Positions 16,972 through 26,733 of a DNA stretch of 64,000 bases are shown in pieces. The stretch comes from Nocardia uniformis NBRC 13702 (GTDB lineage: Bacteria; Actinomycetota; Actinomycetes; Mycobacteriales; Mycobacteriaceae), in contig NZ_BDCE01000019.1 of assembly GCF_001613345.1 (NCBI RefSeq), positions 62,001-126,000 of the forward strand, read 5' to 3'. The notes below the pieces were generated by a model. It was not told where the DNA came from and did no database searches. It was given only the letters and a program-made list of their open reading frames with translations. The translations under genes were made by a program, and so were the position numbers. How positions within the stretch are numbered: the first letter of the stretch is position 1; each line of letters starts with the position of its first letter.

Positions 16972-17850
16972 CTAGTCGTTGTTGAAGTACGACAGCAGTC
17001 GCAGGATCTCGATGTACAGCCACACCAGGGTGACCGTCAGACCCAGTGCCACGCCCCAGGCCGCCTTCGCGGGGGCATTGGCGCGGATCAGCTGATCGGC
17101 GGCGTCGAAGTCCAGCAGGAAGCTGAACGCCGCGATGGCGATGACCACGAGGCTGAAAATGATGGCGATGGGGCCGCCGTCGCGCAGACCGAAACCGCCC
17201 GGGGTGAAGAACGCGGCGACCATATTGCCGAGTGCCAGGACCAGGACGCCGATCATGGCGCCGACGATCATGCGGGTGAACCGCGGGGTGACGCGAATGG
17301 CGCCGGTCTTGTAGACGACCAGCATGCCGAAGAACACACCGAAGGTGCCGAGCACCGCCTGCGCGATCATGCCCGCGCCGCCGACACCGCCGAATTCGAC
17401 GCCGGTGAACATGTACGACAGCGCGCCCAGGAACAGGCCCTCGAACCCCGCGTAGCTCAGCACGATGGCCGGGTTGTCCTGCTTACGACCGAAGGCCGCC
17501 ACCAGCACGAGCACGAAGCCGACGATTCCGCCGACCAGGACGAGCGGCAGGGCCAGATTGTGGTTGGCGGAGGTAAGGCCGTAGGACAGAATCGCGCCGA
17601 GGGTGACCACACCGAGCGTGATGCCGGTCTTGGTGACCACATCGTCGATGGTCATGGGCCGCGTGGTGGGCACCGGCATCTGCTGGTTTCCATACGGCGG
17701 GTAACCCGCCGGCGGCTGCTGGCCATAGCCGTAAGGCTGCTGCGTGAATTGTCCGGCTCCAGCGGTCGCCGACCCGAAGCCGGCGTAGCCACCGCCCTGC
17801 GGCTGCTGCTTCGACAGGTTCTTGAAGACCGGGTTGCTTGTGGTGCGCAA
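16972..17850 (-). CDS. Bax inhibitor-1/YccA family membrane protein
   Basis: 292 residues if translation begins at the TTG at 17850 (LRTTSNPVFKNL), which matches the M-R-x-T-S-N-P-V-F start of actinobacterial relatives and has AGAAAGGGA before it; an ATG at 17880 would add ten residues. The first 70 residues are Gly/Gln/Pro/Tyr-rich and disordered. Seven membrane helices follow, with the family's acidic C-terminal region (LLDFDAADQLI) and the final helix WLYIEILRLLSYF. Relatives affect ion leak and stress tolerance; the role in actinobacteria is unknown. Confidence 0.87.
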   Translation of the reverse strand: MRTTSNPVFKNLSKQQPQGGGYAGFGSATAGAGQFTQQPYGYGQQPPAGYPPYGNQQMPVPTTRPMTIDDVVTKTGITLGVVTLGAILSYGLTSANHNLALPLVLVGGIVGFVLVLVAAFGRKQDNPAIVLSYAGFEGLFLGALSYMFTGVEFGGVGGAGMIAQAVLGTFGVFFGMLVVYKTGAIRVTPRFTRMIVGAMIGVLVLALGNMVAAFFTPGGFGLRDGGPIAIIFSLVVIAIAAFSFLLDFDAADQLIRANAPAKAAWGVALGLTVTLVWLYIEILRLLSYFNND

Positions 17851-17975
17851 GGCGCGTCCCTTTCTGGAGTCGTGGCGCACGGAGTTCGTGGCCTCGTTCT
17901 TAAAGTCTCCAACGTGTCACGGCGGGCAGCGGTTCCCGACACCCACCGTGCATCGGACAAAACGGACTTTACCGT

Positions 17976-18908
17976 TCAGAGTTGACTCATGACCTTATCG
18001 GCAATGAACTCCAGGTGGTCGAGGTCACTCAGATCCAGCATCTGCAGGTAGATCCGGCTGGTCCCGGCGGTCTCGGCATAGCGGCCGATCTTATCGACCA
18101 CCTCCGCCGGACTACCGGCCAGACCATTGGCCTTCAGCTCGTCGACTTCGCGGCCGATCACGGCGGCGCGACGGGCGACCTCGGCATCGTCGGAACCCAC
18201 GCAGGCGATCAAAGCGTTGGAGTAGACCAGTTCCTCCGGATCGCGTCCAGCCTCCTTGACAGCACCGCGCACCCGTGCGAACTGCGCGGCACTGTCCTCG
18301 ATGGAGGCGAACGGAATATTGAACTCGTCCGCGTACCGCGCGGTCAGGCGCGGTGTCCGCTTGGCGCCGAGCCCGCCGATAATCACCGGGATCTTCGCCT
18401 GCGCGGGCTTGGGCAGCGCGGGCGAATCGGTGAGGCTGTAGTGCTTGCCGACGTAGTTGAAGGTCTCCCCCGCCGGGGTGCCCCACAGGCCGGTGAGTAC
18501 GGCGAGCTGTTCCTCGAAGCGCGCGAACTTCTCGTCCGGGAACGGGATGCCGTACGCGGCGTGCTCGGCTTCGAACCAGCCCGCACCGAAACCGAATTCG
18601 ACGCGACCGCCGGACATGGCGTCCACCTGGGCGACCTGGATGGCGAGGACGCCCGGGTAGCGGAAGGTGGCCGAGGTCATGAGCGTGCCGAGCCGAATGC
18701 GCCGGGTCTCCCGCGCGAGTCCGGCGAGGGTGGTCCAGGCGTCGGTGGGGCCAGGCAGCCCGTCGCCGTCACCCATCTTCAAGTAGTGGTCGGAGCGGAA
18801 GAAGGCGTCGTATCCCAAATCCTCGGTGGCCTTGGCCACGGCGAGGAGGGTGTCATAGGACGCGCCCTGCTGCGGTTCGGTGAAGATTCGAAGATCGATT
18901 CGGGGCAT
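17976..18908 (-). CDS. LLM-class, probably F420-dependent oxidoreductase
   Basis: 310 residues from the ATG at 18908 (MPRIDLRIFTEPQQGASYD). It is a luciferase-like TIM barrel: DAFFRSDHYLKMGDG near the N-terminus, TWTTL-like AWTTLAGLARETRRIRLGTLM, and RVEFGFGAGWFEAEHAAYG are hallmarks of F420-dependent LLM enzymes. IPVIIGGLGAKRTPRLTARYADEFN follows. Substrate unknown. Its start is only 34 bases from the stop of the upstream methyltransferase gene, so the two may be co-transcribed. Confidence 0.88.
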   Translation of the reverse strand: MPRIDLRIFTEPQQGASYDTLLAVAKATEDLGYDAFFRSDHYLKMGDGDGLPGPTDAWTTLAGLARETRRIRLGTLMTSATFRYPGVLAIQVAQVDAMSGGRVEFGFGAGWFEAEHAAYGIPFPDEKFARFEEQLAVLTGLWGTPAGETFNYVGKHYSLTDSPALPKPAQAKIPVIIGGLGAKRTPRLTARYADEFNIPFASIEDSAAQFARVRGAVKEAGRDPEELVYSNALIACVGSDDAEVARRAAVIGREVDELKANGLAGSPAEVVDKIGRYAETAGTSRIYLQMLDLSDLDHLEFIADKVMSQL

Positions 18909-18942
18909 GCGTCCATTCTGCTCGCCGGACCGTGTGGTCGGC

Positions 18943-20118
18943 TTACCGGCCGTCGTCGAACCCACTGTCGAAGGTGCTGCTGTCGTGCAGGCCGCGTACC
19001 GACCGCGTCACGGTGAACTTGCGATTGCGGCCGATCACCTCGGTCCTCCCGACCATGCGCTCCATGACACCGCGGTAGTTGAGATGGGTGTTGTAGACGG
19101 TCCACAGTTCACCGCCCGGTCGCAGCACCCGGCCGGTCTGCTGGAACATCTTGATGGCCGAACCCGTGTGCACGGCCGCCCCGACATGGAACGGCGGATT
19201 GCACAGCACCAGATCGGCACTGTGGTCGGGCACAGTGGACATGGCGTCATCGCGCACCACCGTCACCCGCCCCGCGACCGCATTGGCCTCGGCGGTGGCC
19301 CGAGTGGAGGCCACCGCGGCCGCCGACTGGTCGGTCGCGGTGACCCGCAGGCCCGGACGGGCTTTGGCGAGCGCGACCGCGAGAATGCCGGTACCGCAAC
19401 CGAGATCGATGGCCTCGCGGGCATCGGGCTTCATCCGCTGTAGATAGTCGAGCAGAAAGCGGGTGCCGATATCCAGGCGCGAGCCGGAGAAGGCCGCACC
19501 GTGTGCCACCACATCGAGCTCGCGGTCCTCGAGTCGATTGCGCACCGGGAAGGGCGGTGCCGCCGGGGTTTTGGGATCGGTGGCGAGTAGTACGCGCGAC
19601 TTCTGCCGTCCACGACTGGCGCGCACCGAGTCGAAGGATTCAGCCAGTACCTCGTTCATGGCGGGGGTCAGGTACTTATCGCGACCGCCCGCGAAAACCT
19701 CGACCTGTGGATCGGCGTAGCGGGCAATGGCGTCGGCGATCTCCGCCAGCCCGGACAGGGCACGCGGCAGTCGCAACAGCACCACGCGCACATTCTCGAG
19801 CAGACCGCGGCCGAGTTCATGCGCGACGTAACGGTCGCTGAGTCCGACCAGGCGGGCATTATTGGCCAGCGCCTGCTCGCCGGTGAGCAGGTCCTGATGC
19901 ACCCGCACCTCGCGCAGATCGTGGGCGGCGATCGCGCCGAGCGTGAGCGCGCCGTACCCGTCGTCGATCACCGCGACCCGTCCGCTGCCCGCTGCGGCAA
20001 GGGAATCGGCGGCAACATCGAGCAGCAACCGATCCGCGGCGTCGACCGCGTAGAGGTTCACCGCCTCCACATCGGGATACCGCCGCAACCGGCTCAATAC
20101 GTCCTCGACCTCAACCAC
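18943..20118 (-). CDS. RlmG/RsmC-type methyltransferase
   Basis: 391 residues with two tandem Rossmann-like domains, the layout of the m2G methyltransferases of large or small rRNA (RlmG, RsmC). The C-terminal domain carries AIDLGCGTGILAVALAKA (SAM motif I) and LVLCNPPFHVG (the NPPF motif of N-methyltransferases acting on base amines). The N-terminal half is the degenerate duplicate (VAVIDDGYGALTLGAIAAHDL). Which rRNA guanine it modifies cannot be told from sequence. Cytoplasmic. Confidence 0.85.
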   Translation of the reverse strand: MVEVEDVLSRLRRYPDVEAVNLYAVDAADRLLLDVAADSLAAAGSGRVAVIDDGYGALTLGAIAAHDLREVRVHQDLLTGEQALANNARLVGLSDRYVAHELGRGLLENVRVVLLRLPRALSGLAEIADAIARYADPQVEVFAGGRDKYLTPAMNEVLAESFDSVRASRGRQKSRVLLATDPKTPAAPPFPVRNRLEDRELDVVAHGAAFSGSRLDIGTRFLLDYLQRMKPDAREAIDLGCGTGILAVALAKARPGLRVTATDQSAAAVASTRATAEANAVAGRVTVVRDDAMSTVPDHSADLVLCNPPFHVGAAVHTGSAIKMFQQTGRVLRPGGELWTVYNTHLNYRGVMERMVGRTEVIGRNRKFTVTRSVRGLHDSSTFDSGFDDGR

Positions 20119-20249
20119 ACCTACAGTGTGCTAGATCATTGCCGCGCCGTCCCATTCGGCCGGTTCATTGTGCTGAGCAACGGCGTCGTAGCCGCGCGTC
20201 CATTCAGCGACACGGAAAACCCCGCGCGATTCCCACGCGGATTTTGCGG

Positions 20250-21674
20250 CTAATCGGGTTGCTGATCTTTCGCCTGTCGAGGGCGCGGCATCATGGTCGA
20301 GGCCGCCACCATCACGGCCGCCATGACCGCGACGCCGATGAACACCATGTGGATGGCGGGGGCGAGGATCTCCGGGGCCGGGTGATCGGTGGCGCCGACC
20401 CGGGAGTTCACCAGCGCGCCGAAAACGGCCACGCCGAGGGCACTGCCGAGGGATCGGCAGAACATATTCGTCGCGGTGACCACCCCGCGTTCGGACCAGT
20501 CGGCGGTGGTCTGGGCGGCAATGAGGGTCGGCGTGGCGACCAGGCCCATACCGGCCCCGACAATGAAGCAGCCGACCGCGATCTGCAACAGGCCGGACTC
20601 GGCGGTGACCAGCAGCAGGGTGAGCGCACCCGCCGTGCCGAGCGAACTGCCGATGACGGCGGTACGACGGAAACCGATGCGCAGGTACACCTTTCCCGCC
20701 TGCGAGGCGGCCAGCGGCCAACCCATGGTGAGCGCGCCCACGGTGAGGCCCGCCATGAGCGCGCCGGTGCCGAGGACACCCTGGGCGAAAGTCGGCACGT
20801 ACGAGGTCAATCCGAGAATGACCGCGCCGATGAGCAGGGAAATCGAACTGCTGACCACCACGACGCGGCGGGTGAACACCCACATCGGCAGAATGGGATT
20901 GGCGGCGCGGCGCTCGACGAATCCGAAACCGATCAGCACCAGGGTGCCGCCGATGAACAGGGCCAGACTCTGTGCCGAGTTCCACGCCCAGGCCTGGCCG
21001 CCCTCCAGCAGCGCGAGCATGAGCCCGCCCGCGCCCACGGTGAGTAGCCCGGCCCCCAGGTAGTCGATGCGATGCGATCGCCGGGGTGCGCTCTCGGTGA
21101 ATTTGCGCATCAGCATCCACGCGGCCAGGGCCGCGAGCGGCAGATTGATCAGGAAGATCCAACGCCAGCTGACGTACTCGGCGAAAACACCGCCCAGCAG
21201 CGGCCCGAGAACCGAGGAGGCGGCCCATACGCTCGCCAGGTAGCCCTGCACCTTGGCGCGTTCGGCGACCGAGTAGACATCCCCGGCGATCGTCATGGAC
21301 ATGGGCGCGACCGCGCCCGCACCGATACCCTGTACCGCCCGGAAGATAATGAGCGCGATCATGCTGGTGGCCAGGCCGCACAGTAGCGATCCGAGCGCGA
21401 AGACCGCGATACCGAAGAGCATGATCGGTTTGCGCCCGACCATATCGGCGAGCTTCCCGTAGATCGGGACCGTCACCGCCTGTGCCAATAGGTAGATCGA
21501 GAACAGCCACGGGAATTGGGAGAACCCGCCGAGCTGGTCGGTGATGGTGAGGACCGCGGTGGCGATAATCGTGGAATCCAACGCCACCAGCGATGTCGCC
21601 ATCATGAGCGAGATGAGCAGCGGTCCGCGTTCGGATCGGAAGCCGACACCGGCGCGGACGTCGGTGGCCGTCAT
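20250..21674 (-). CDS. MFS exporter, EmrB/QacA (DHA2) type
   Basis: 474 residues from the ATG at 21674 (MTATDVRAGVGF), with AGAGGGG before it. About 14 membrane helices. LDSTIIATAVLTI in helix 1 and the loop 2-3 motif GKLADMVGRKPIMLFG mark a 14-helix drug:proton antiporter. PLLGGVFAEYVSWRWIFLINLP is the helix-5 antiporter motif region. Substrate not predictable. Monocistronic; no adjacent regulator. Confidence 0.88.
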   Translation of the reverse strand: MTATDVRAGVGFRSERGPLLISLMMATSLVALDSTIIATAVLTITDQLGGFSQFPWLFSIYLLAQAVTVPIYGKLADMVGRKPIMLFGIAVFALGSLLCGLATSMIALIIFRAVQGIGAGAVAPMSMTIAGDVYSVAERAKVQGYLASVWAASSVLGPLLGGVFAEYVSWRWIFLINLPLAALAAWMLMRKFTESAPRRSHRIDYLGAGLLTVGAGGLMLALLEGGQAWAWNSAQSLALFIGGTLVLIGFGFVERRAANPILPMWVFTRRVVVVSSSISLLIGAVILGLTSYVPTFAQGVLGTGALMAGLTVGALTMGWPLAASQAGKVYLRIGFRRTAVIGSSLGTAGALTLLLVTAESGLLQIAVGCFIVGAGMGLVATPTLIAAQTTADWSERGVVTATNMFCRSLGSALGVAVFGALVNSRVGATDHPAPEILAPAIHMVFIGVAVMAAVMVAASTMMPRPRQAKDQQPD

Positions 21675-21786
21675 CAGCACCCCTCTTTCGTTAGCCCGAC
21701 TCATTAGCTGAGTCGAAGACTTTCATGGGCCGCTATCGGTGACCGCGCCACCCCCTAGACGGATTCCCCAGGGGCCGCCACCTACC

Positions 21787-23475
21787 TCACAGGGCGGCGA
21801 CGAGCTCGCGCAGCACCGGCAGACTCACCGATCTGGAGCCGAGCACCACATCATGAAATGCCTTGATATCGAAGGCCGATCCGGGCCGTTCCCGCGCCTG
21901 CTGGCGCTGCCGCTGGATTTCCAGCTGGCCCACCTTGTAGGCGACGGCCTGACCCGGCATGGCGATATAGCGGTCCACCTCGATGCGGATTTCCTCGATA
22001 CCGACCGGCGCATTGGCGACCATGAAGTCGATGGCCTGCTGGCGGGTCCAGCCCTTGGCGTGCAGGCCGGTGTCCACCACCAGGCGGCAGGAGCGCCAAG
22101 AGTCACCGGCGAGCATGCCGATCCGGCCGAGATCATCGGCGTACAAGCCCATTTCGTCGGCGAGGCGTTCGGTGTAGAGCGCCCATCCCTCCACGAAGGC
22201 GGTATTCGAGAAGGACTGCCGTTGGAAGCGCGGCAGATGGTCGAGTTCATTGGCGATGGTCAGCTGGAGATGGTGGCCGGGAATGGCCTCGTGGTAGGCC
22301 ACCGACGCCGTCTCGTAGCGGTTGCGACCCTTGGCGTCGTACTGATTGACGAAGTAGGCGCCATTGCGGGAACTGTCGGCGGCGGGCGGAAAGTAATACG
22401 CGGCAGGCGAATCCGCGGCCAGGAAATCCGGGACGGGCACGATATCGCAGGACTGCCGGGGCAGCCTCCCGAACCAGTCGCCCATGACCGCGGTGGCACC
22501 GGCCAGGCAGCGGCGGGCATCGGCCATGATCTCCTCGCCGTTGTCGTAGCGCAGGCCGGGGTCGCGGCGCAGCCGGGTGAAGATATCGCCGAGATCGGTG
22601 GTGTCGAACAGGCGCGCGCCGACATCCCCGTATTCCTTTCGCAACCTGTCCAATTCGGTGCGGCCGAGGTCGTGGATCTCGTCCGCGCCGAGGTCGGGCA
22701 GGGTGGTGTGATGACGCAGCAGGCGACGGTAGATATCGGCACCGTCATCGCCGAGCCAGCACAGACCGGGCTGATCGTCGGAGCGGGCGGCGGGCAGGAG
22801 TTCGGTGGCCAGGGCGTCGCGGTAGGCGGCGAAGGCCGGGCGGATGATATCGCGTGCCACCTCGGCAAGCTCTGCGCGCCAAGCCGATTCGCCGGACCAG
22901 CCGTCCGGGCCGGGGAAGGTGACGAAGGGGTCGGCGGCGATATCGGAACCGAGGTAGCTGTCGAGCTGGTTGAGCGACCGTGTGATGGCGATGCGGGCGG
23001 GGGTGCGCCCAGCGGCCAGACCGTCGCGGAAGCGTTGCACCGCCTGGGACATGAGTTCGCCGAACTGCCGGTAGCGCCGGACCAACAGCTCGGCATTCTC
23101 AGGCTGGGGCGCGTTGATCTGCGGCGCCATGGTGAGCATATTGGCGTGGATGCCGGTCATCTGATCGGATGCCATTTCGGCGGGCCGCCACCGCGAATGT
23201 TCCACCGCCGAGGCCAATTCGGCACGCAGCAGACTCCGGGTGATCCGATCGGAATCACTGAGCCGCCCAGCATCGAGAGCGTCGACTTCACCCAGCAGAC
23301 CCTGCCAGGCCGCCAGCAGCCGCTCATCGGCCGCCACCGACAGATCCTCGATACGGTCATCGAATCGCCTGTCCCCCAACAGGGTCGCATCACTGGGTGC
23401 CGACTCCAGCAGGGTGTCCCAGTATCGGTCCGCCAGTTCGATCAACTCGTCGTGTGCGTCCATGCACTTCATCAT
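21787..23475 (-). CDS. DUF885 family metallopeptidase-like protein
   Basis: 562 residues from the ATG at 23475 (ATGs at 23472 and 23463 are also possible). YHEAIPGHHLQ (about residue 365) gives the histidines and glutamate of the DUF885 zinc site, and EGWALYTERLADEMG the third glutamate region. No signal peptide, so probably cytoplasmic. DUF885 proteins are predicted zinc peptidases with few characterised members. Neighbours give no substrate hint. Confidence 0.87.
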   Translation of the reverse strand: MMKCMDAHDELIELADRYWDTLLESAPSDATLLGDRRFDDRIEDLSVAADERLLAAWQGLLGEVDALDAGRLSDSDRITRSLLRAELASAVEHSRWRPAEMASDQMTGIHANMLTMAPQINAPQPENAELLVRRYRQFGELMSQAVQRFRDGLAAGRTPARIAITRSLNQLDSYLGSDIAADPFVTFPGPDGWSGESAWRAELAEVARDIIRPAFAAYRDALATELLPAARSDDQPGLCWLGDDGADIYRRLLRHHTTLPDLGADEIHDLGRTELDRLRKEYGDVGARLFDTTDLGDIFTRLRRDPGLRYDNGEEIMADARRCLAGATAVMGDWFGRLPRQSCDIVPVPDFLAADSPAAYYFPPAADSSRNGAYFVNQYDAKGRNRYETASVAYHEAIPGHHLQLTIANELDHLPRFQRQSFSNTAFVEGWALYTERLADEMGLYADDLGRIGMLAGDSWRSCRLVVDTGLHAKGWTRQQAIDFMVANAPVGIEEIRIEVDRYIAMPGQAVAYKVGQLEIQRQRQQARERPGSAFDIKAFHDVVLGSRSVSLPVLRELVAAL

Positions 23476-23562
23476 GCCGCAGTCGCTCCGACAATCCCCG
23501 CGAGTTTCACCCGCTCGGTCACCGCAGTTGGACACTGCAGTCGGCGACCTGCCCGGTCACCA

Positions 23563-23647
23563 CCCGTCATCCCCGGCATGGTTTGGCCGGATCCATATCT
23601 CTCCACACGGGCGTGGATTCCGGCCAAACGCACGCCGGAATGACGAG
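23563..23647. repeat. Dispersed inverted-repeat element, copy 7 (full)
   Basis: First arm CCCGTCATCCCCGGCATGG...GGCCGGATCCA, a spacer of about 20 bases, then GTGGATTCCGGCC/AAACGCACGCCGGAATGACGAG. It lies between the RNase Z gene end and the DUF885 start. Confidence 0.88.
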
Positions 23648-23732
23648 GGAGCTCACGCACGCCCGGGTGACGAGGGGCCGAGCACGTCGAATGACGGCGG
23701 CTCGCACCTGCCGGAACTACGAGGGTTCGCCG

Positions 23733-24650
23733 CTACCGCCTGGGCGGCACGGGGATTCGCGCCAGATCCTCGGCGACGACGATTTCCCCGTCGAACTGGG
23801 CTCGCGCCTGTTCGAGGTGTTCTTCGAGGGTGCGATAGCGCTGGGAGAAATGGGTGAGGACCAGGGTGCGGACTCCGGCGGAGGCGGCGACCTTTCCGGC
23901 CTGACCGGCGGTGAGGTGGCCGTATTCCTCGGCCAGCAGCGAATCCGCGTCGGTAAAGGTGGCCTCGATGACCAGCATGTCGACGCCCTCGGCCAACTCG
24001 TAGACACCGTCGCAGAGGCGAGTATCCATGACGAAGGCGAAACTCTGGCCGAAGCGGGGTTCACTCACCTCGTCGAGGTCGACGGTGCGCCCGTCGAATT
24101 CGATGCGGCCGGTGCGTTGCAACTCGCCTACGACGGGGCCGGACAGTCCGAGTGCGCGCAGCCGTTCCGGGACGATGCGACGACCGTCCGGTTCGTCGAG
24201 CCGGTAGCCGAAGGCCTCCACCGGATGTGACAGGCGGGCCGCGCGGAGCGTGAAAGCCGCATCGGGGGCAGGCATTTCACCGCCCGCGTCAATGGGGCGC
24301 GGGCGCAGGTCAGCGGCATGGCGGTAGGCGGTGGAATTACACAGGCGCTGGTAGTACTGCTCACCGGAAGCCGGGTAGTACACATCGACCGCGTGCGGCA
24401 CCCTGTCGAGACTGATCCGCTGCGCCACACCCGCTAATCCGAGGCTGTGATCGCCATGGAAGTGCGTAATGCCGATACGGGTGATATCGGTGGCCGACAC
24501 CCCCGCGTAGATCATCTGCCGCTGCGTCCCCTCCCCTGGATCGAACAGCAGCCCCTCACCATCCCAACGCAGCAGATAACCATTGTGGTTGCGCTGTTTG
24601 GTCGGCACCTGACTCGCGGTTCCGAGTATGACCAGTTCGCGCTGTGACAC
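23733..24650 (-). CDS. rnz: Ribonuclease Z
   Basis: 305 residues from a GTG at 24650 ([17 protein letters not shown]), chosen because it gives the usual N-terminus and length; the open frame extends upstream without similarity. Metallo-beta-lactamase fold tRNA 3'-endonuclease. [11 protein letters not shown] holds the zinc motif HxHx[27 protein letters not shown] the later Asp region, and VLTHFSQRY the terminal His. It trims tRNA 3' ends in the cytoplasm. Confidence 0.9.
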   Translation of the reverse strand: MSQRELVILGTASQVPTKQRNHNGYLLRWDGEGLLFDPGEGTQRQMIYAGVSATDITRIGITHFHGDHSLGLAGVAQRISLDRVPHAVDVYYPASGEQYYQRLCNSTAYRHAADLRPRPIDAGGEMPAPDAAFTLRAARLSHPVEAFGYRLDEPDGRRIVPERLRALGLSGPVVGELQRTGRIEFDGRTVDLDEVSEPRFGQSFAFVMDTRLCDGVYELAEGVDMLVIEATFTDADSLLAEEYGHLTAGQAGKVAASAGVRTLVLTHFSQRYRTLEEHLEQARAQFDGEIVVAEDLARIPVPPRR

Positions 24651-24916
24651 GCGCGCCACGCTACCGCGTACCCCGGCGGATGCGCGGTCGGCGGCGCCCG
24701 CGCGTTCCGGACAGCGAGCGGCGCGACAATGCAGAAGCGGACACACCTGGGGTCTCGGCGGTTTGCGCGACAGTACCGACCAGGTGGAAGGACGGGCGGC
24801 GACACCGACGGTGTGACAATGCGGAACCGGCGGCCACCGGGGGGATGCGACGCTGTTGCGCGAATACCAGCAGGGGGTATGAGGGGCAGGCTGGACAGCG
24901 TCGCTAAACTGGCACC

Positions 24917-25495
24917 GTGGTCGACCGGCAGGCAGCGCGGATGACCGGGTACGCCCGGGCACTGGCCCTGTTCGCCCTGCTCGTCGGGATAGTGGTCATG
25001 CACTCCGCGGTCTTCACCGTGGGCCACGGCGGGTCGCACGGCAGTGCCGACGGGACGACGCACGCGATCGCTCCGGTAGCCCACGCGACGGCATTGGTTT
25101 CGCATGACGCGACGGCATCGGCCGCGTATGAGACGGCGGCCCCGCACGGGTCAGCGGCGATATCCCGCGAGATCGCCCATACCCCCGCGCCCGTCGACCA
25201 CCACGACGTATCCACCGCTGCCGCGGCAATCGCGGGCGCAGCGCCCTCGGGCGCGGCACTGGACGCCCCGGCCTGCCCGGATGGCGATTGCGGACCGTCG
25301 CACGGCAGTCTGCACGGCTGCGTCTTCGTGCTGACCGCGATAGCGATCGCTCTCGCCCTGGCCGTGCTGCACTGGGTGAGCCCGACCCACCGCGACAACA
25401 CCCCCGTGCGCTTTCAATGGCGGCGAATCCGCCGTGCACGTCCACCGCCATGGACGGTTCTCTCCTTGGCCGACTTGGCGATTCTGCGTATCTGA
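24917..25495 (+). CDS. DUF6153-like His-rich membrane protein
   Basis: 192 residues from a GTG at 24917; the ATG at 24941 ([19 protein letters not shown]) is an alternative start. One N-terminal and one C-terminal membrane helix flank an extracytoplasmic segment rich in His and Ala ([34 protein letters not shown]). This arrangement fits DUF6153 and, as I recall it, such genes often precede DUF305 genes in actinobacteria, as here. The His and Cys suggest metal (copper) contact, but this is inference. Confidence 0.65.
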   Translation: MVDRQAARMTGYARALALFALLVGIVVMHSAVFTVGHGGSHGSADGTTHAIAPVAHATALVSHDATASAAYETAAPHGSAAISREIAHTPAPVDHHDVSTAAAAIAGAAPSGAALDAPACPDGDCGPSHGSLHGCVFVLTAIAIALALAVLHWVSPTHRDNTPVRFQWRRIRRARPPPWTVLSLADLAILRI

Positions 25496-25583
25496 TGGAC
25501 CCGGTTTCCGCGTATTACGCACGCGGAAGCGAACTTTCGCGTGTCTCCATCACGATTCCAGCCATCCACAGAGGAGTACGACC

Positions 25584-26219
25584 ATGTTCCCCGATATCCG
25601 CGCCACGTCCACCCGTATCAAACTCGCCGCCATCACCGGCATTTCGGCAATCGCGCTGATCGCCGCCGGTTGTAGCGGCGACGATTCCGGTTCGTCCACG
25701 CCGAGCACGAATCACGACACCACCAGCACCTCCGCGTCCGCCGCCACGCGCACCGACTTCAACAGTGCCGACGTGACCTTCCTGGAGATGATGTATCCGC
25801 ATCACGCCCAGGCCGTCGAAATGGCGAAGCTGGTGCCGACCCGCAGCCAGAACCAGCAGGTGGTGGCGCTCGCACAGGCCATCGAGCAGGCACAGGCCCC
25901 GGAGATGCAGCAGATCACCACGCTGCTGGTGAGCTTCGGTGAGCCCGCGCCGTCCCAGGACGGTCACGGGGGCGGTCACGGCAGCATGCCGGGCATGATG
26001 ATGCCCGAGCAGATGACGGCCCTGGAACTGGCGTCCGGCCCGGCCTTCGACAAGAAGTGGCTGGACATGATGATCGAGCACCATCAGGGCGCTGTGACCA
26101 TGTCGAATACCGAACTGGCCGAGGGCGTCAACCCGGATGCCCGGACCTTGGCGCAGGCCATCGTGGCCGCGCAGCAGACCGAGATCGATCAGATGCGCAC
26201 CATGCTCACGCAGCTGTAG
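25584..26219 (+). CDS. DUF305 lipoprotein
   Basis: 211 residues from the ATG at 25584 with GAGGAG upstream. A signal peptide ends in the lipobox-like LIAAGC, so it is probably anchored by a lipidated cysteine. The DUF305 motifs are doubled: FLEMMYPHHAQAVEMAKL and DMMIEHHQGAVTMSNTEL, each with a Met-x-x-His-His core in the ferritin-like four-helix fold. A Met/His-rich linker (GHGGGHGSMPGMMM) lies between. DUF305 proteins are commonly found with copper-resistance genes. It follows the DUF6153-like gene by 88 bases, likely one transcript. Confidence 0.88.
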   Translation: MFPDIRATSTRIKLAAITGISAIALIAAGCSGDDSGSSTPSTNHDTTSTSASAATRTDFNSADVTFLEMMYPHHAQAVEMAKLVPTRSQNQQVVALAQAIEQAQAPEMQQITTLLVSFGEPAPSQDGHGGGHGSMPGMMMPEQMTALELASGPAFDKKWLDMMIEHHQGAVTMSNTELAEGVNPDARTLAQAIVAAQQTEIDQMRTMLTQL

Positions 26220-26249
26220 AGCTCGGACCGACCCCGGGAAATGCGAAGT

Positions 26250-26273
26250 GGGTGGGTCGTATTCGACCCACCC
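26250..26273. terminator. Hairpin between DUF305 gene and convergent small gene
   Basis: A perfect 10-bp stem GGGTGGGTCG/CGACCCACCC with a TATT loop. Confidence 0.7.
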
Positions 26274-26295
26274 GCCCGCAGGGGTTCAACGACAG

Positions 26296-26589
26296 CTAGG
26301 CGCCGATGACCGAGTTCATAATGGTGCCCGCGCTGGTGGCGGTCGCCCCGCCGATCATGGCTCCGGCCACCATCTTCGGTGAATCGAGACCGCCGCCGCT
26401 CCACTTCTCCCACGCGAATCGACCGCCGCCGTAGGTAATAGCGGTGACGCCCGACAGCAGTACGAACCAGTTGAAGTAGCGGACCAGTTTCATCAGTTTG
26501 TCGGCAACGGGCGGCGTTTCCGGCGTCGGATTGCCGATCTGTGCGACGACCGTCGTGACCGTGTCGTGCACTGCGAGGAGCATGCTCAC
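26296..26589 (-). CDS. Small two-helix membrane protein with pilin-like layout
   Basis: 97 residues from a GTG at 26589 with GAGAGGAA upstream; ATG at 26583 is an alternative. Two hydrophobic segments (FNWFVLLSGVTAITYGG and MVAGAMIGGATATSAGTIM) are separated by a short polar stretch (GRFAWEKWSGGGLDSPK). Size and the two-helix/loop layout resemble VirB2/TrbC-type pilins and similar small actinobacterial membrane proteins, but no conserved motif proves that, and no other secretion gene is nearby. Confidence 0.6.
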   Translation of the reverse strand: MSMLLAVHDTVTTVVAQIGNPTPETPPVADKLMKLVRYFNWFVLLSGVTAITYGGGRFAWEKWSGGGLDSPKMVAGAMIGGATATSAGTIMNSVIGA

Positions 26590-26670
26590 AATCGGTTCCT
26601 CTCGAATGCTGAGGTGATGCTGGCGTGCCTGTGACGCTAATCTCGATTATCAGAGCAATTGAACATCACA

Positions 26671-26707
26671 CACGGTGGTGGTGTCTTGACGACACACCAC
26701 CACCGTG
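26671..26707 (-). terminator. Terminator of the amino-acid permease gene
   Basis: A perfect 14-bp stem (CACGGTGGTGGTGT with its complement) and a nine-base loop, 27 bases beyond the minus-strand stop at 26734. Confidence 0.7.
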
Positions 26708-26733
26708 ACCTCGGAGATAGAACCGAAAGTTTG

